Below, piece by piece: positions 42,801 to 53,715 of a stretch of 64,000 bases of DNA. Source of the DNA: Natronomonas moolapensis 8.8.11. GTDB taxonomy: Archaea > Halobacteriota > Halobacteria > Halobacteriales > Haloarculaceae. Numbering within the stretch: the first letter of the stretch is position 1; every line of letters begins with the position of its first letter. The translations under genes were made by a program, and so were the position numbers. The notes below the pieces were generated by a model. It did not search any database and had not been told where the DNA came from. It worked only from the letters and a program-made list of their open reading frames with translations. The stretch lies in contig NC_020388.1 of assembly GCF_000591055.1 (NCBI RefSeq), positions 2,170,001-2,234,000 of the forward strand, given 5' to 3'.

Positions 42801-44069
42801 CTACCGCTCCGGGTGTACCGCCCCGTCGAATCCGCCCCTGACGAGCGGTTTGGCGATGTGTCGCCGCGCCCGCGGGGGGACCTCGTACCAGCCGGTTTCG
42901 AGGCCTCGCTCGATCGGCTGCTCGACCTTCCCCGCCTCCGAGGTTCCACAGTCCCGACAGCGATAGCCCTGTCCGCTGCCCGCCGACTCCATCGTCCGGT
43001 CGCACTTGGGGCAGGTCGGCGTCGCCAGTTCGGTCCTAACGAGTTCGCGAGCGGCGAACTTCTCGAGTTTCACTGTCCCGTTGCTCACCTCGCCGCAGAC
43101 GGTGATCCGATCACCGACGCGGAGAGCCCGAACGCGATCGCGGAACCGCTTGGTCGGCTCGAAGGCGACGCAGTCGATCGTCCCGCGGTCGTCGCCGAGC
43201 GAAACAAAGACGTGCCCGCCGCGGCGCGTTTCGGGGGCGTCGAGAACGCGCCCGTCGAGCCGGTAGGCGTACCCGTCGCGGACGCCCTCGATCGTCCCGT
43301 CTCGCAGGTGACCGTCGGTCCCCTGATTTGCGCGAAACGTCCTGGCGCGGTCGGGCGGCTCGCTCTCGATACCGGTGGCGACGGCCCGACACGCCGCCGG
43401 GTCGTCTCCACGGACACCGTACAGGATCGGTCCCGGCGTCCGCGGGACACAGACGACCTCGCCGGTGGCACGGTCGACGGTGTCCCAGACCGTCGGATAG
43501 TGGGCATCGGCAGCCTCGAAGACGCTGTCGGGATCGACGACCCGGTCAGTTCCCCACCGCGACGGCTCCCGATAGGCGATCCGTTCGTAGGTCCACTCCT
43601 CGAGCGCTCGCCACGCCCCGACAGCGGCGAGCGCGCCGATGACCCCGCGTCCGTTCTTCCAGCCGTGGCGTCGGTACCCGGCCCGGTCGGCCAGTCGCCG
43701 CGCGGCCTCCCGGGTGAGATGGTCCTCGACCGCGTCGCGGGCGAACCCGGCGATCGCCTCCGGAACGCGATCCGGAGCGCCGGGAGCGACGACCACGCCC
43801 GGATTGGTTCGGTCGTCACCGATCTCGGCAGCCTCCTCGACAGCGCTGTGTGCGGTCTCGAATGCCGTTTCGACCGACGCGTTGGTGTGAACCGCGAGCG
43901 CCGCATTCCCCCGAGTCTTGTGCTCGACAGCGGGGTTGCATCTGATCAACAGGACCCGATCGATGGTCGCGCCGCGGCGTTCGAGGCGCCGCGCCACCGT
44001 ATCGGCGACGTACGTCGTGCACATCCCCCGTTCGCGGGAATCCGTGTCGTCGATGCCGAGGACCGTCAC
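42801..44069 (-). CDS. tiaS: tRNA(Ile2) 2-agmatinylcytidine synthetase TiaS
   Basis: 422 aa from a GTG at 44069 (VTVLGIDDTDSRERGMC), the conserved start region; an in-frame GTG at 44138 would add 23 mostly basic residues. The catalytic kinase-like domain opens with GIDDTDS. The ferredoxin-like and middle domains include GRGVIGALAAVG and PGPILYGVRGDDP. An OB domain (GHVFVSLGDDRGTIDCVAFE) and a zinc ribbon (CPKCD…YRCRDCG) bind the tRNA. It attaches agmatine to C34 of the AUA-reading tRNA-Ile, an archaeal speciality. Confidence 0.93.
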   Translation of the reverse strand: MTVLGIDDTDSRERGMCTTYVADTVARRLERRGATIDRVLLIRCNPAVEHKTRGNAALAVHTNASVETAFETAHSAVEEAAEIGDDRTNPGVVVAPGAPDRVPEAIAGFARDAVEDHLTREAARRLADRAGYRRHGWKNGRGVIGALAAVGAWRALEEWTYERIAYREPSRWGTDRVVDPDSVFEAADAHYPTVWDTVDRATGEVVCVPRTPGPILYGVRGDDPAACRAVATGIESEPPDRARTFRANQGTDGHLRDGTIEGVRDGYAYRLDGRVLDAPETRRGGHVFVSLGDDRGTIDCVAFEPTKRFRDRVRALRVGDRITVCGEVSNGTVKLEKFAARELVRTELATPTCPKCDRTMESAGSGQGYRCRDCGTSEAGKVEQPIERGLETGWYEVPPRARRHIAKPLVRGGFDGAVHPER

Positions 44070-44205
44070 GTCCGCTGGTAGGTCCCCCTCGGTCAACCGC
44101 GTTTCGATACGACGCTCCCGCCGGCTCCGAAAGCCCACGTGGGCGGACGCAAACCCCTCGCCCGCGGGGAAACTGATTTAACTCGGAACGCGACTATATA
44201 CTTCT

Positions 44206-45165
44206 ATGTCCCGATCCGCACTGGTCGGCAATATCACCGCGATGCTCGAGGATGCCGGCTTCACGGTGAGTGACCGGTGTGCGATCCGACCGAAGAGCTT
44301 CGACATCGCGGCGCGGCGCGGCGACGACGTGCTCCTGTTGAAAGTGCTCGCGAACATCGACGCCTTCGACGGCTACACCGGTGCCGAGATGCGTCGTCTG
44401 GGGGAGTACCTCGACGCGACGCCGCTCGTCGTCGGTCTTCGGACGCGCGACGAGGAGTTAGACCCCGGCGTCGTCTACTTCAGACACGGGGTTCCGGTGT
44501 TCTCGCCCGACACGGCCATGGACCTGTTCATCGAGGAGGTGCCGCCGTTGATTTATGCGGCCCCGGGTGGACTGTACGTCAACATCGACGGCGATTTGCT
44601 CTCCGAGATCCGCTCGGAACAGAAGATGTCGCTCGGGAAGTTGGCGAACGAACTCGGCGTCTCGCGCCGGACCGTCTCGAAGTACGAGGACGGTATGAAC
44701 GCGAGCGTCGAGGTCGCGGCCGAACTCGAGGACATCTTCGATCGGCCGCTTGCGAGCCCCGTCGAGGTACTAAACGGCGCCGAGGACGTCCACGACCGTG
44801 TCGACGACCCCGAGGAGCCGGAAGCCGATCCCGACGACGCCCACATCGTGACGGTGCTCACCCGCGTCGGATTCGATGTCCATCCCACGTCGCGGGCCCC
44901 GTTCAAAACAGTCAGCGAGGACGAATCGCGCGAGCGGAAGATGCTCACGGGCCACTCGGAGTTCACCAGAACGGCCGAAAAGCGCGCCCGGATCATGTCC
45001 TCGGTCGGACGGGTCACGGAGACCCGTTCAGTGTACGTCGTCGACCGCACAACGCGCGACTCGGTCGACGGGACGGCGCTCATCGAGCGCGAGGAGTTCG
45101 AACGCATCGACGACCCCGAGGAGCTCGAAAACCTGATCCGCGATCGCGGCGAACTCGAGGCCTGA
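44206..45165 (+). CDS. Archaeal HTH transcriptional regulator (COG1395 type)
   Basis: 319 aa. The N-terminal domain resembles a nuclease-fold/receptor-like module ([29 protein letters not shown]). A Cro/C1-type helix-turn-helix lies at about residues 128-180 ([29 protein letters not shown]). The C-terminal domain is acidic and unassigned. This architecture belongs to a widespread archaeal family of putative regulators. A GATTTAA element about 28 nt upstream fits a leaderless start. Its targets are unknown. Confidence 0.88.
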   Translation: MSRSALVGNITAMLEDAGFTVSDRCAIRPKSFDIAARRGDDVLLLKVLANIDAFDGYTGAEMRRLGEYLDATPLVVGLRTRDEELDPGVVYFRHGVPVFSPDTAMDLFIEEVPPLIYAAPGGLYVNIDGDLLSEIRSEQKMSLGKLANELGVSRRTVSKYEDGMNASVEVAAELEDIFDRPLASPVEVLNGAEDVHDRVDDPEEPEADPDDAHIVTVLTRVGFDVHPTSRAPFKTVSEDESRERKMLTGHSEFTRTAEKRARIMSSVGRVTETRSVYVVDRTTRDSVDGTALIEREEFERIDDPEELENLIRDRGELEA

Positions 45166-45175
45166 CTCCCGGAGG

Positions 45176-46030
45176 CTACCCGATCCACGCCCGCTCGAAG
45201 GCCTCATAGAACGGCTCGTCGGTCGTGGCTCGGACGTACTCGCCGCCCTGTGCGACCGCTGCCGACTCGATGGCGTCCCAGTGAGCCGACAGCCGCTTCC
45301 TGTATTGCCGTTGCTTTCGCGGGCTGAAATACGTCCGGAGGCTCGTCTCCGTTTCGAGCCCCTCGAAGATCGTCTCACCGTCGACCGGCGGCGACAGTTC
45401 CTCGGGGGCGACGGCGTGGACGACGACGACGTCGTGCTCCGAAAGCGCGGCAAGCCCCGACTCGAACGCCTCGGGGTCGAGAAGACAGTCGCTCGCGATC
45501 ACCACGAGCGACCTGGAGGCGATCGTTTCGGCGTACGCCGAGAGCGCCGTCTCGACGTCGGCCTGCCCGCGCAACGCCACCTCGTTCAGCCGATCGATCA
45601 CCGGAAGCAACGCCCCGGTCGTCGACGCACCCGAGTCGAGACGCTCGTGGCGGGCACCGAGCGTCGAGAGCCTGAAGTCGTTGTGCTCGGCGGCGAACAG
45701 ATAACAGTAGCCGAGGCCGATCTTCGCCGCGAACTCGAACTTCGATCGGTCGGCGAACGCCATCGACTCGCTCCGGTCGAGGAGGACGTGGACGGTGAGG
45801 TTTCGCTCGGTCTCGAACTGCCTCACGTACAGTTCGTCGCTCCGGGCGTACACCGTCCAGTCGATGAGCCGCGTGTCGTCCCCGGGGACGTACTGTCGGT
45901 GGTCGCTGAAGACGAGCCCCTCGCCGATCTCCGTCGAGCGCTGCTCGCCGCGCTGGAGCGCCGAACTCCGGCGGTCGATCGACGCGTCGAAGCGATCCAG
46001 CGTCGCCAGGAAGTCGGGATCGATAGCCAT
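45176..46030 (-). CDS. DUF58 (vWA-like) protein, last gene of the MoxR operon
   Basis: 284 aa. The DUF58 signature is GDDTRLIDWTVYARSDELYV (about 52-71), followed by a vWA-like fold with a MIDAS-type VLLDRSESMAF. DUF58 proteins are almost always encoded beside MoxR ATPases and are thought to be their adaptors or substrates, in complex assembly or stress responses. The start is 4 nt after the MoxR stop, so the two are surely coexpressed. Confidence 0.92.
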   Translation of the reverse strand: MAIDPDFLATLDRFDASIDRRSSALQRGEQRSTEIGEGLVFSDHRQYVPGDDTRLIDWTVYARSDELYVRQFETERNLTVHVLLDRSESMAFADRSKFEFAAKIGLGYCYLFAAEHNDFRLSTLGARHERLDSGASTTGALLPVIDRLNEVALRGQADVETALSAYAETIASRSLVVIASDCLLDPEAFESGLAALSEHDVVVVHAVAPEELSPPVDGETIFEGLETETSLRTYFSPRKQRQYRKRLSAHWDAIESAAVAQGGEYVRATTDEPFYEAFERAWIG

Positions 46031-46034
46031 CGGC

Positions 46035-46994
<960 letters not shown>

Positions 46995-47074
46995 GCGTGT
47001 GTGTCTCCCTCCTGCGCGTCGTCCACTCGATCCCGGTCGTTCGGCCACCGACGCCCGTGCCCGCCCGCGGGTTT

Positions 47075-48016
47075 TCACTCATCGGCGTCCCCGCCTCGGA
47101 TCCGCTCGGTGTAGGCCCGCACGAGTTCGGCCTCCTCGGGGCGCTCCTCCTCGCTGAACGCCGCGCGGGAAGCCTCGACGCTTCCCGGGTCGGCCTCGAA
47201 GGAGCCGCCGCTGTAGTCGCCGCCCCCGCCGGCCCCTCCCTCGCCCTCACCGCGGAGCTGGAGCGACCGATCGTCCGTGCCGCGCTCGACCTCGCCCGCC
47301 TCGCCGAGGAGGTCCGCCCCCCCGCCCGAGCCGGACGACTCGCCGCCCGCACCGCCGCCAGCGCCGCCGCCGGCACCCCCGACCGCCCCCACGTCCGCGT
47401 CGCCGCCGGCACCGATCGACGACAGCCCCAGTCCCGCCACGCCGACGGTCGCGGCGCTGACGAGCGCGATGCCGGCCACGACGGCGACGAGTTGCCGACG
47501 CTGCAGGAACGCCCGGCTGGAGGTGTCTTTCAGCCGCCCGAGCACGTCCCGATAGAGCGCCGTCGCTACGGGGTTGTCGGCGTCGGATTTGGCGGTATCC
47601 CTGGCCGTCCGGAGCGCCTCATCGACGACCGGGTTGTCCGACTCGAACCGCTCGACGCCGAGTCGATCGTGCCGGAGGAAGGCGTCGGCGACGAACCACG
47701 ACACCGCGGTCAGGACAGCCGCGACGCCGGCCGCCGAGACGGGGACGGGATCGGGGAAGACGATGCCGACCCCGCCGAGCGCGCCGGCGATGCCGCCCGG
47801 CAACGGCACCGAGACGAGCGTCCCCCAACTGCCCCCGACCGGGGTGAGCCGGAGCGCCAGCCGGACGAGGACGAAGACCAACATCGCGTCGAGGGCGGCC
47901 TGCAGGAACGCCGCCTTCTTGGCCTCCCGGTCGATCTCGGAGACGGCCGCGAGCAGCTCCTCGCGGGGGTGTGGCCCGCGGTCGGAATTGATTGCCTGTT
48001 GTTGGGGTTCACTCAT
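47075..48016 (-). CDS. Integral membrane protein with Gly-rich acidic domain
   Basis: 313 aa. Hydrophobic segments are visible near 35-55, 75-115 (two) and 180-202. A Gly/Ala/Ser-rich linker (about 205-240) and an acidic C-terminal helix (EASRAAFSEEERPEEAEL) follow. I do not recognise the family; it occupies the slot that DUF4129/BatD-like genes take in bacterial MoxR operons, but no sequence likeness is obvious. It overlaps the coiled-coil gene by 4 nt (ATGA). Confidence 0.75.
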   Translation of the reverse strand: MSEPQQQAINSDRGPHPREELLAAVSEIDREAKKAAFLQAALDAMLVFVLVRLALRLTPVGGSWGTLVSVPLPGGIAGALGGVGIVFPDPVPVSAAGVAAVLTAVSWFVADAFLRHDRLGVERFESDNPVVDEALRTARDTAKSDADNPVATALYRDVLGRLKDTSSRAFLQRRQLVAVVAGIALVSAATVGVAGLGLSSIGAGGDADVGAVGGAGGGAGGGAGGESSGSGGGADLLGEAGEVERGTDDRSLQLRGEGEGGAGGGGDYSGGSFEADPGSVEASRAAFSEEERPEEAELVRAYTERIRGGDADE

Positions 48017-48588
48017 GATCCATTCTGGCTATTTTCTAACTCATCGATCTTATCGTTCTTCTCCTCGATCTGTGTTCTAAGCCTCTCAACCTCATCATCG
48101 AGATCATCGACCCTGTCCTGCAAATTATCCCTCTCCTCCTGCAAATCTTCCTTCTCCTCCTCCAACTCGTCAGCTCGCGCCCTCGCATCGGCCAGTTCGT
48201 CTTGGGTCTCCTGAAGCTCCGACTCCGCCCGACGCAGCTCCGCCTCCGCCTCGGCGAGGTCGTTCTCGGTCGCCGCCAGTTCCGATTCGGTCGATTCGAG
48301 TTCGGCCTCGGTCTCGTCGAGCTGGTTGAGCAGCTGCTCGCGGTCCTGCTCTCTCGTCTCGAGGGTCGATTGGGTCTGGTTGAGTTCCCGCTCGCGGGAC
48401 TCGAGTGTCGCCTCGGTCGCTTCCAGCTCCGCCCGAAGGTCCTCGTTTTCGGCCTCCAGGTCGGCGTTCGTCGACTGCAGCTCCGAACTCGCGGCCTGGT
48501 ACACCGCGGTCGTACCGACCAGCCCACCGGCCGCAACGAGCAGGGCGATGAGTACCGTCGTGTCGATGTGGCCGCCGATGTATCCCAT
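48013..48588 (-). CDS. Membrane-anchored long coiled-coil protein
   Basis: 191 aa. One N-terminal helix (about 10-28, VLIALLVAAGGLVGTTAVY) anchors it; residues ~32-188 are an almost uninterrupted heptad coiled coil rich in Glu, Leu, Arg and Asp. It probably forms a rod about 20 nm long. Position inside the MoxR operon, with a 2-nt gap before it and a 4-nt overlap after it, implies a structural or spacing role in the same complex. Coiled-coil sequence gives no further clue. Confidence 0.75.
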   Translation of the reverse strand: MGYIGGHIDTTVLIALLVAAGGLVGTTAVYQAASSELQSTNADLEAENEDLRAELEATEATLESRERELNQTQSTLETREQDREQLLNQLDETEAELESTESELAATENDLAEAEAELRRAESELQETQDELADARARADELEEEKEDLQEERDNLQDRVDDLDDEVERLRTQIEEKNDKIDELENSQNGS

Positions 48589-48590
48589 CG

Positions 48591-50981
48591 CTACGATGTC
48601 GTATCTCCGGCGTCATATATCTCCCCCAGGCGACGCGCGGCGACCTCGCCGAGGTAGACGAAAAGCGCAATCGCGAGCAACACCCATCCGAACGGACGCT
48701 GGATCGCGCGTTCGCGGGTCGCCTCGCTCCGGGTGAACTCGGCGATGGCGGCCGCCTCGGAGGGATCGAAGGCCCGCCCACCGGTCCGGTCGATCGCCGC
48801 CTCGACCGCCGACGCCTGCCCGACCGCCCCGTATTCGGCGGCGTAGTTCACGGCGTACCCGGCGTCGAGCACCGAGTCGTAGCCGACCGCCTCCGGCGTG
48901 AACGTGGCCTCGAACCGTTCGGTGTCGGTCCGAACGAACTCCAGATCCGTTCCCGTCGGCCGGGTCGCCCCGCGGTAGACGACTCTCGTCTCCGCGCCAC
49001 GGCTCGTGTCGTCGACCGAGGCCACGTCGGTCCGTTTCCGCCGGGGGTCGCCGATGGCCCAGTTCACCGACCGCGTCGTGAGTTCGGCGTCCGGCGGCGA
49101 CAACAGCCCTCCGAGGCTCCCGTCGGCGTCGTAGGCCGTCACAGAAACGACGCGCCCGAGCCCGAACCGCCAGCTCGTGACCGCCGGATCGCCCTCGCTC
49201 GTCGTGACGAGCAGGCGGGCGCCGTCCCGGGCTTCGACGTCGTTCGCCGAGGTGGGATCCGACTCCGTCTCGACGCCGTCGGTGATGAAGTGCGTGCGGT
49301 CGACGACGACCAGCGAGTCGGCCTCCGGCGGGGCCGCGCCGCTGTCGAAGAACAGCCGGAGGCGCTCGGTCTCGTCCGGCTGGATGTAGGTCCCCCCGGT
49401 CGCCCCCGCGATCTCGGCCAGGCGGTCGTCGTCGCTCCAGTAGCCGAAGCCGACGCCCGTCACCCGCACGTTCTCGGCGGCGAGTTCCTCAGCGGCGACG
49501 AGCGCCTGCTCGGAGTCGTCGACCCCATCCGTTATCAGGATCACCTCGCCGTCTCCCTCGAGCAGCCCACCGGCCGCGCGCAACCCGGCCCCGATGTCCG
49601 TGCCGCCGCCGGCCTGTAGCCGTCGGATCGTCGCCTGCAACTCCGTGCGCTCGCTCTCGAGAGGGCGGAGTTCCGAGACGACCTGCGCTCTGCTGTCGAA
49701 GGCGACGACGCCGAGGCGGCTCTCGTCGCCGATCTGTTCGAGGATATCGAGCGAGAGCCCCCTGATGCGCGGCATCGTCTCCTCGGCGCTGCCGGAGACG
49801 TCGACCACGAGCACGACGTCGTCGCCGCCGATCGCCTCGTCGAAGCGGACGGGAAGCATCGTCGCGATCGACGACGACGCGTAGCCGCCGCGGCCGTAGG
49901 CGTTGTTGCCCCCGGCGACGACGACCCCGTTTCCGTCGGCCGCGTACGACTGGAGCGCGCCGACGTCGCCGATGTCCCCGGCCGCGACGTCCTGGATCAC
50001 GACGGCGTGATACCGATCTAAGGCGTCGCGATCCGGCACGGACTCGGCGCGGGTCACGTCGTAGAGTTCCCCGAGGTACGTCTCTAGGGGGTAATCGACC
50101 CGGGAGACGTACAGCACTTCGGGGGGTTCGACGACCCTGACGACCCGACGGAATACGGTGTTTCTGTCGAACCCGCCGTCGTCGGCGTCGATCGTCGCCT
50201 CGATCCGGTGGTCGCCCGCTTTCTCGAAGGTGTGTTCGAGTTCGATCGACGTAGGGTCGGATACCGTCTCCTCGCGCACTTGCTCGCCGTCGACCGTGAC
50301 GGTGAGCGTCGCGTCCGTTTCTCCCACGCCGCCGACGCTGACGCGAATCGACTCTTCGGCCCCGGCGGTCGTGGTTTCGGGGGCCTCGACCCGGACGAGC
50401 CGTTCGGGGCGCGCCGGGTCGACTCGGAGCGCGCTGATCGTGGCGTTGCGTTCGGCCGCGACGTCGACTGCGAACCCGAGGTTGCGCCCCTCCGTCACCC
50501 GTCCGTCGGAGAGCAACACGACGTGAGATCCCGCCTCGATGCTCCGGAGCACCTCGTCCCCGATAGGCGAGGACGCCCCGGAGGCGACCGTCGTCCGCCG
50601 GACCGGAACGCCCTCGGCCTCGATCGACTCGGCGATCGACTCGGCGTCCACATCGTAGACGTCCATGCTCTCCGAGTCGTCGACGAGGAGCTGCACCTCG
50701 GGTTCGCCGGCGGAGCGGCTGACGTCGACCACGTAGGGACCGGCCGCCGCGGTGACCAACAGGACGGCCACGAGAACCCGCGTGGCGATCATGAGCGTCC
50801 GCGTTCGGCCCGTCGGCGCTCCCGACCCGACGTTCCAGTAGAACAGGACGGCGACGGCGGCGAGCGCAACGGGGAGTGCGAGGAAAAACAGCGGCCGCTC
50901 GAAGCCGACCGCGCCGAGGGCGGCTACGCCCCGCGCCATGCCGGCGACCCCGGCCCCGGCCTGCAGACCGGCAAGGAGCAT
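48591..50981 (-). CDS. Large vWA-domain membrane protein of the MoxR operon
   Basis: 796 aa from an ATG whose first base is the last base of the upstream stop (TGATG). Two N-terminal membrane helices (about 25-55 and 65-85) flank a short loop. An outer region follows with a degenerate MIDAS-like DDSESM, an Ig-like part, and a class I glutamine-amidotransferase-like segment. A full vWA domain has its MIDAS at DVSGS (about 392-396), then GGGTDIGAGL and LITDGVDD. A C-terminal helix (VLLAIALFVYLGEV) closes it. The layout resembles BatA/BatB-type and GATase-vWA proteins. Confidence 0.85.
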   Translation of the reverse strand: MLLAGLQAGAGVAGMARGVAALGAVGFERPLFFLALPVALAAVAVLFYWNVGSGAPTGRTRTLMIATRVLVAVLLVTAAAGPYVVDVSRSAGEPEVQLLVDDSESMDVYDVDAESIAESIEAEGVPVRRTTVASGASSPIGDEVLRSIEAGSHVVLLSDGRVTEGRNLGFAVDVAAERNATISALRVDPARPERLVRVEAPETTTAGAEESIRVSVGGVGETDATLTVTVDGEQVREETVSDPTSIELEHTFEKAGDHRIEATIDADDGGFDRNTVFRRVVRVVEPPEVLYVSRVDYPLETYLGELYDVTRAESVPDRDALDRYHAVVIQDVAAGDIGDVGALQSYAADGNGVVVAGGNNAYGRGGYASSSIATMLPVRFDEAIGGDDVVLVVDVSGSAEETMPRIRGLSLDILEQIGDESRLGVVAFDSRAQVVSELRPLESERTELQATIRRLQAGGGTDIGAGLRAAGGLLEGDGEVILITDGVDDSEQALVAAEELAAENVRVTGVGFGYWSDDDRLAEIAGATGGTYIQPDETERLRLFFDSGAAPPEADSLVVVDRTHFITDGVETESDPTSANDVEARDGARLLVTTSEGDPAVTSWRFGLGRVVSVTAYDADGSLGGLLSPPDAELTTRSVNWAIGDPRRKRTDVASVDDTSRGAETRVVYRGATRPTGTDLEFVRTDTERFEATFTPEAVGYDSVLDAGYAVNYAAEYGAVGQASAVEAAIDRTGGRAFDPSEAAAIAEFTRSEATRERAIQRPFGWVLLAIALFVYLGEVAARRLGEIYDAGDTTS

Positions 50982-52771
50982 CACAGCTCCCCCCGGTACT
51001 TCAGGTAGCCGAGTTCGAGCACGCCGACGAGCAATGCGACGAGTGCGAGCCACGGGGTGAGCGACCGCGGCGTCGCTCCCGTCTCGAGCGTCCCCGTCTC
51101 CGCCTCGATCGGTTCGGAGACGACGTCCGACTCCGTCGGCGAGCGCAGACTGACGCCGTAGCGCTCCCCAGGGGCCGAGTAGAATCCGACCCGGGTCGTC
51201 TCGAGCCGGGCCGTCTCGACGGTCCCGCCCGGCGTCTCGACGGTCGTTTCGCCGCCGAACTCGATCGTCCCGCCGCTCGCGCGGTTCAGCTCCTCGATCG
51301 GCGTCCGCCCGGCGGCGTACGTCATCACGCCCCGCCAGAAGACGGGGTAGCGGTAGTCGAATTTGAACGCGGAGTCGTCCTCGATGTACCCGTAGTACAC
51401 TGCCCGCCCCGCCCCGACGTCGTCGACCGCGATCATAGGGCTGCCGTCGTCGGCCACCGCGAGCGCCGTTCCGCGTCGGAGGTCGCCGGAGACGTACGCC
51501 CTCGCGGGGACGAATCCGACCCCGTCGACGATCGGGTGGGACTCGACCGTCCGGACGTCCGTCTGGACGCCGACCTCGCCGGGATCGAGAAGCGACAGCC
51601 CGCCGTACCCGACCTCGGCGATGTCTGGTTGGCTCTGGACGACGGCGCCGGCCCCGTCCTCGACCTCCCTGCGCACGTCCGCGATCGTCCCCTCGAGGAC
51701 CAGTTCGGGGTCGACGTTGCTGAACACGACGACGTCGTAGCCGCGGGCGTCGTTGACGGGCGGTTCGGCGACATCGACCCGGACTTCGCCCATCACGTCC
51801 AGCGCCGTCGTCAGGTAGGCGTTCTCGTCGTTCGTCACAACGAGGGCGTCGATCTCGCGATCCGACGGGGCGCCGACGTACGCGACGTCGTCAGTCGGGA
51901 AGGAGTCGCCGGGCGAGAGCCGCAACGCCCCGCCGCCGGGCGGAATTGGAAGCGTCACCTCGGTCACGTCGCCGGGACCAAGCGTGACCGTCTCGGTGTC
52001 GCCCCCGAGGGATACGTCGCGCGTCTGCTCCGTTTCGCCGCCGTTCGTGACGACCGCCGTCGCCTCCGTGGCCGTCACCGACAGGTCGACGATCCCGACG
52101 TTGTCCCGTCCGCCGCCCCCGGTCCGGCGCAGGACGACCTCGTTGCCGCCCGCCCGGACGCTCTCGACGGCCGCCTCCCAGTCGGTGCCGTCGACGAAGT
52201 CGCTGACGACGACGATCCGGCGGGGATCCTCGTGGGCGTCGGCGGCGACCCTGATCGCCCGCCTGAGGTCGCCCTCGGTGTCCGTCGCGGACACCTGTGA
52301 CAGCGCTGTGGCCGTCGCGTCCCGGCCGCCATCCGCGATCTCGATCGACGGATCGGGGGCGGACGTGACGAGCGTCGTCCGGTCGCCGGTCGCGCCCTCG
52401 ACGGCGCCGACGGCACGCTCGAACCGCGTCGAATCCCCGTCGGTCGTCGCCATGCTCGCGCTGGTGTCGAGTACGACGACCGTCTCGCCGGTGGCCCCGC
52501 CAGGGAGTGGGACCTGCGGCCCGGCCAGCGCGAGCGGGATCGCAACGAGAACCAGCGCCTGCAACAGAAAGACCGTCGAGATACGGAACCGATCGCGGAG
52601 CCGCTGTCTGCTGCTGTCGCCGTCGCCCGCCGTGAGAAACTCGACCGTCGGGAGGTCGTACCGCTGGGGATCGGGACGGACGAGGTACAACACGACGAGC
52701 GGGACGAGCGCCGCGAGGCCGAGGAGCCCGAGCGGGGTCGCGAGCGCCCCGCCGGCCTGAAGAGGGGCCAT
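50981..52771 (-). CDS. BatA-like vWA-domain membrane protein, first gene of the MoxR operon
   Basis: 596 aa. The N-terminus has the aerotolerance/BatA pattern: a membrane helix (about 12-30), the RYDLPTVEFL segment (38-47) and a second helix (about 68-84). The vWA domain follows, with MIDAS D102-T-S-A-S (VVVLDTSASM), then IVVVSDFVDG. The middle holds beta domains and a GATase-like part (DVVVFSNVDPELV). A C-terminal helix lies near 570-592. It starts the six-gene operon; a weak TATA-like CATATG is about 29 nt upstream. Confidence 0.87.
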   Translation of the reverse strand: MAPLQAGGALATPLGLLGLAALVPLVVLYLVRPDPQRYDLPTVEFLTAGDGDSSRQRLRDRFRISTVFLLQALVLVAIPLALAGPQVPLPGGATGETVVVLDTSASMATTDGDSTRFERAVGAVEGATGDRTTLVTSAPDPSIEIADGGRDATATALSQVSATDTEGDLRRAIRVAADAHEDPRRIVVVSDFVDGTDWEAAVESVRAGGNEVVLRRTGGGGRDNVGIVDLSVTATEATAVVTNGGETEQTRDVSLGGDTETVTLGPGDVTEVTLPIPPGGGALRLSPGDSFPTDDVAYVGAPSDREIDALVVTNDENAYLTTALDVMGEVRVDVAEPPVNDARGYDVVVFSNVDPELVLEGTIADVRREVEDGAGAVVQSQPDIAEVGYGGLSLLDPGEVGVQTDVRTVESHPIVDGVGFVPARAYVSGDLRRGTALAVADDGSPMIAVDDVGAGRAVYYGYIEDDSAFKFDYRYPVFWRGVMTYAAGRTPIEELNRASGGTIEFGGETTVETPGGTVETARLETTRVGFYSAPGERYGVSLRSPTESDVVSEPIEAETGTLETGATPRSLTPWLALVALLVGVLELGYLKYRGEL

Positions 52772-52909
52772 CGTGCCCGATCAAACGGCACAGGGGCATA
52801 TGTGTCTGACCTTCCGGGTCGGTTCGTTCCGCTTCCAAGCCGACCGTCTCGAACGGCCGGGGACGCAACCGCTGTCAGTGCGGCGTTTCGACTCCCCGTC
52901 GCGGCGTCG

Positions 52910-52916
52910 AAAAAAA
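52910..52916 (-). terminator. Oligo-T terminator after superoxide dismutase
   Basis: Seven consecutive T on the minus strand, about 20 nt after the sod stop, a typical archaeal terminator. Confidence 0.5.
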
Positions 52917-52934
52917 TCGTCGGTGTGACTACGG

Positions 52935-53540
52935 CTACTGCTGGATGGCCTTCTCGTACTGCTCGGCGACGTTGTCCCAGTCGACGACCTCGAAGAAGCC
53001 GTCGATGAAGCTCCCGCGGTCGGGACCGTAGTCGTAGTAGTAGGAGTGCTCCCACACGTCGAGTGCGAGGACGGGGTGGCTACCCCACAGTGCGCCCTGG
53101 TCGTGCTTGTCGACGACGAGGTTGCGCAACTGGTCCGAGACCGGATCGTACACGAGCAGCGCCCAGCCGCTCGCTTCACCTGCGGCGGCCTCGAACTCGC
53201 CCTTCCAGCCCTCGTAGGAGCCGAAGTCCGCCTCGATGCGGTCGGCGAGTTCGCCCGACGGCTCGCCGCCGCCGTTGGGATCCATGTTCTCCCAAAACAG
53301 CGTGTGGAGATAGTGGCCGCTGCCGTTGTGGGTCACGTTCCTGATGGCGGCTCCGGAGCTACCGAACTCGCCGGCCTCGCGGTTCTCGGCCAGCGTCTCC
53401 TCGGCGGCCTCGAGACCGTTGACGTAGCCCTGGTGGTGGGTGTCGTGATGCCACGTCACCACCTGCTCGGAGATGGACGGTTCGAGAGCATCGTACTCGT
53501 AGGGGAGCGGCGGCAGTTCGGGGTTGGAATGTTCGGACAT
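52935..53540 (-). CDS. sod: Mn/Fe superoxide dismutase
   Basis: 201 aa. Metal ligands are seen in HHDTHHQGYVNGL (first His), NGSGHYLHTLFWENM (second His) and DVWEHSYYYDYG (Asp and third His). GAAIRNVTHN and WGSHPVLAL are also family hallmarks. The QGALWGSHP context and the haloarchaeal setting suggest manganese. It removes superoxide in the cytoplasm. The gene is alone. Its upstream region holds a TTTTAA element at 53581-53587 (minus) and a GTGGTACCAC palindrome. Confidence 0.96.
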   Translation of the reverse strand: MSEHSNPELPPLPYEYDALEPSISEQVVTWHHDTHHQGYVNGLEAAEETLAENREAGEFGSSGAAIRNVTHNGSGHYLHTLFWENMDPNGGGEPSGELADRIEADFGSYEGWKGEFEAAAGEASGWALLVYDPVSDQLRNLVVDKHDQGALWGSHPVLALDVWEHSYYYDYGPDRGSFIDGFFEVVDWDNVAEQYEKAIQQ

Positions 53541-53598
53541 TTATATCGACCTCTACTACAACTACACTTCCGCGATCCTGTTAAAACTTCATGTAGGT

Positions 53599-53608
53599 GT
53601 GGTACCAC
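53599..53608. promoter_or_regulatory. Palindrome upstream of sod
   Basis: GTGGTACCAC is a perfect 10-bp palindrome, extendable to 16 bp (53597-53612 region, GGTGTGGTACCACGCC) with one mismatched pair. It lies just upstream of the probable sod TATA element, where an activator or repressor would sit. Confidence 0.35.
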
Positions 53609-53715
53609 GCCACTATATGATGGGTAATTAAACAGCGGCGGAACTGCCAAGCCATCGGTTCGGCCCGCAGCCGTCGGGACCGGCGGTATGCCGTGCGTCT
53701 GACGCGGCCTGCGTA

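Noticed and set aside
44070-44138. Longer TiaS start at the GTG at 44138
   Set aside because: It adds a basic stretch before the universally early GIDDTDS motif. The GTG at 44069 places that motif where the family has it. Not excluded, only less likely.
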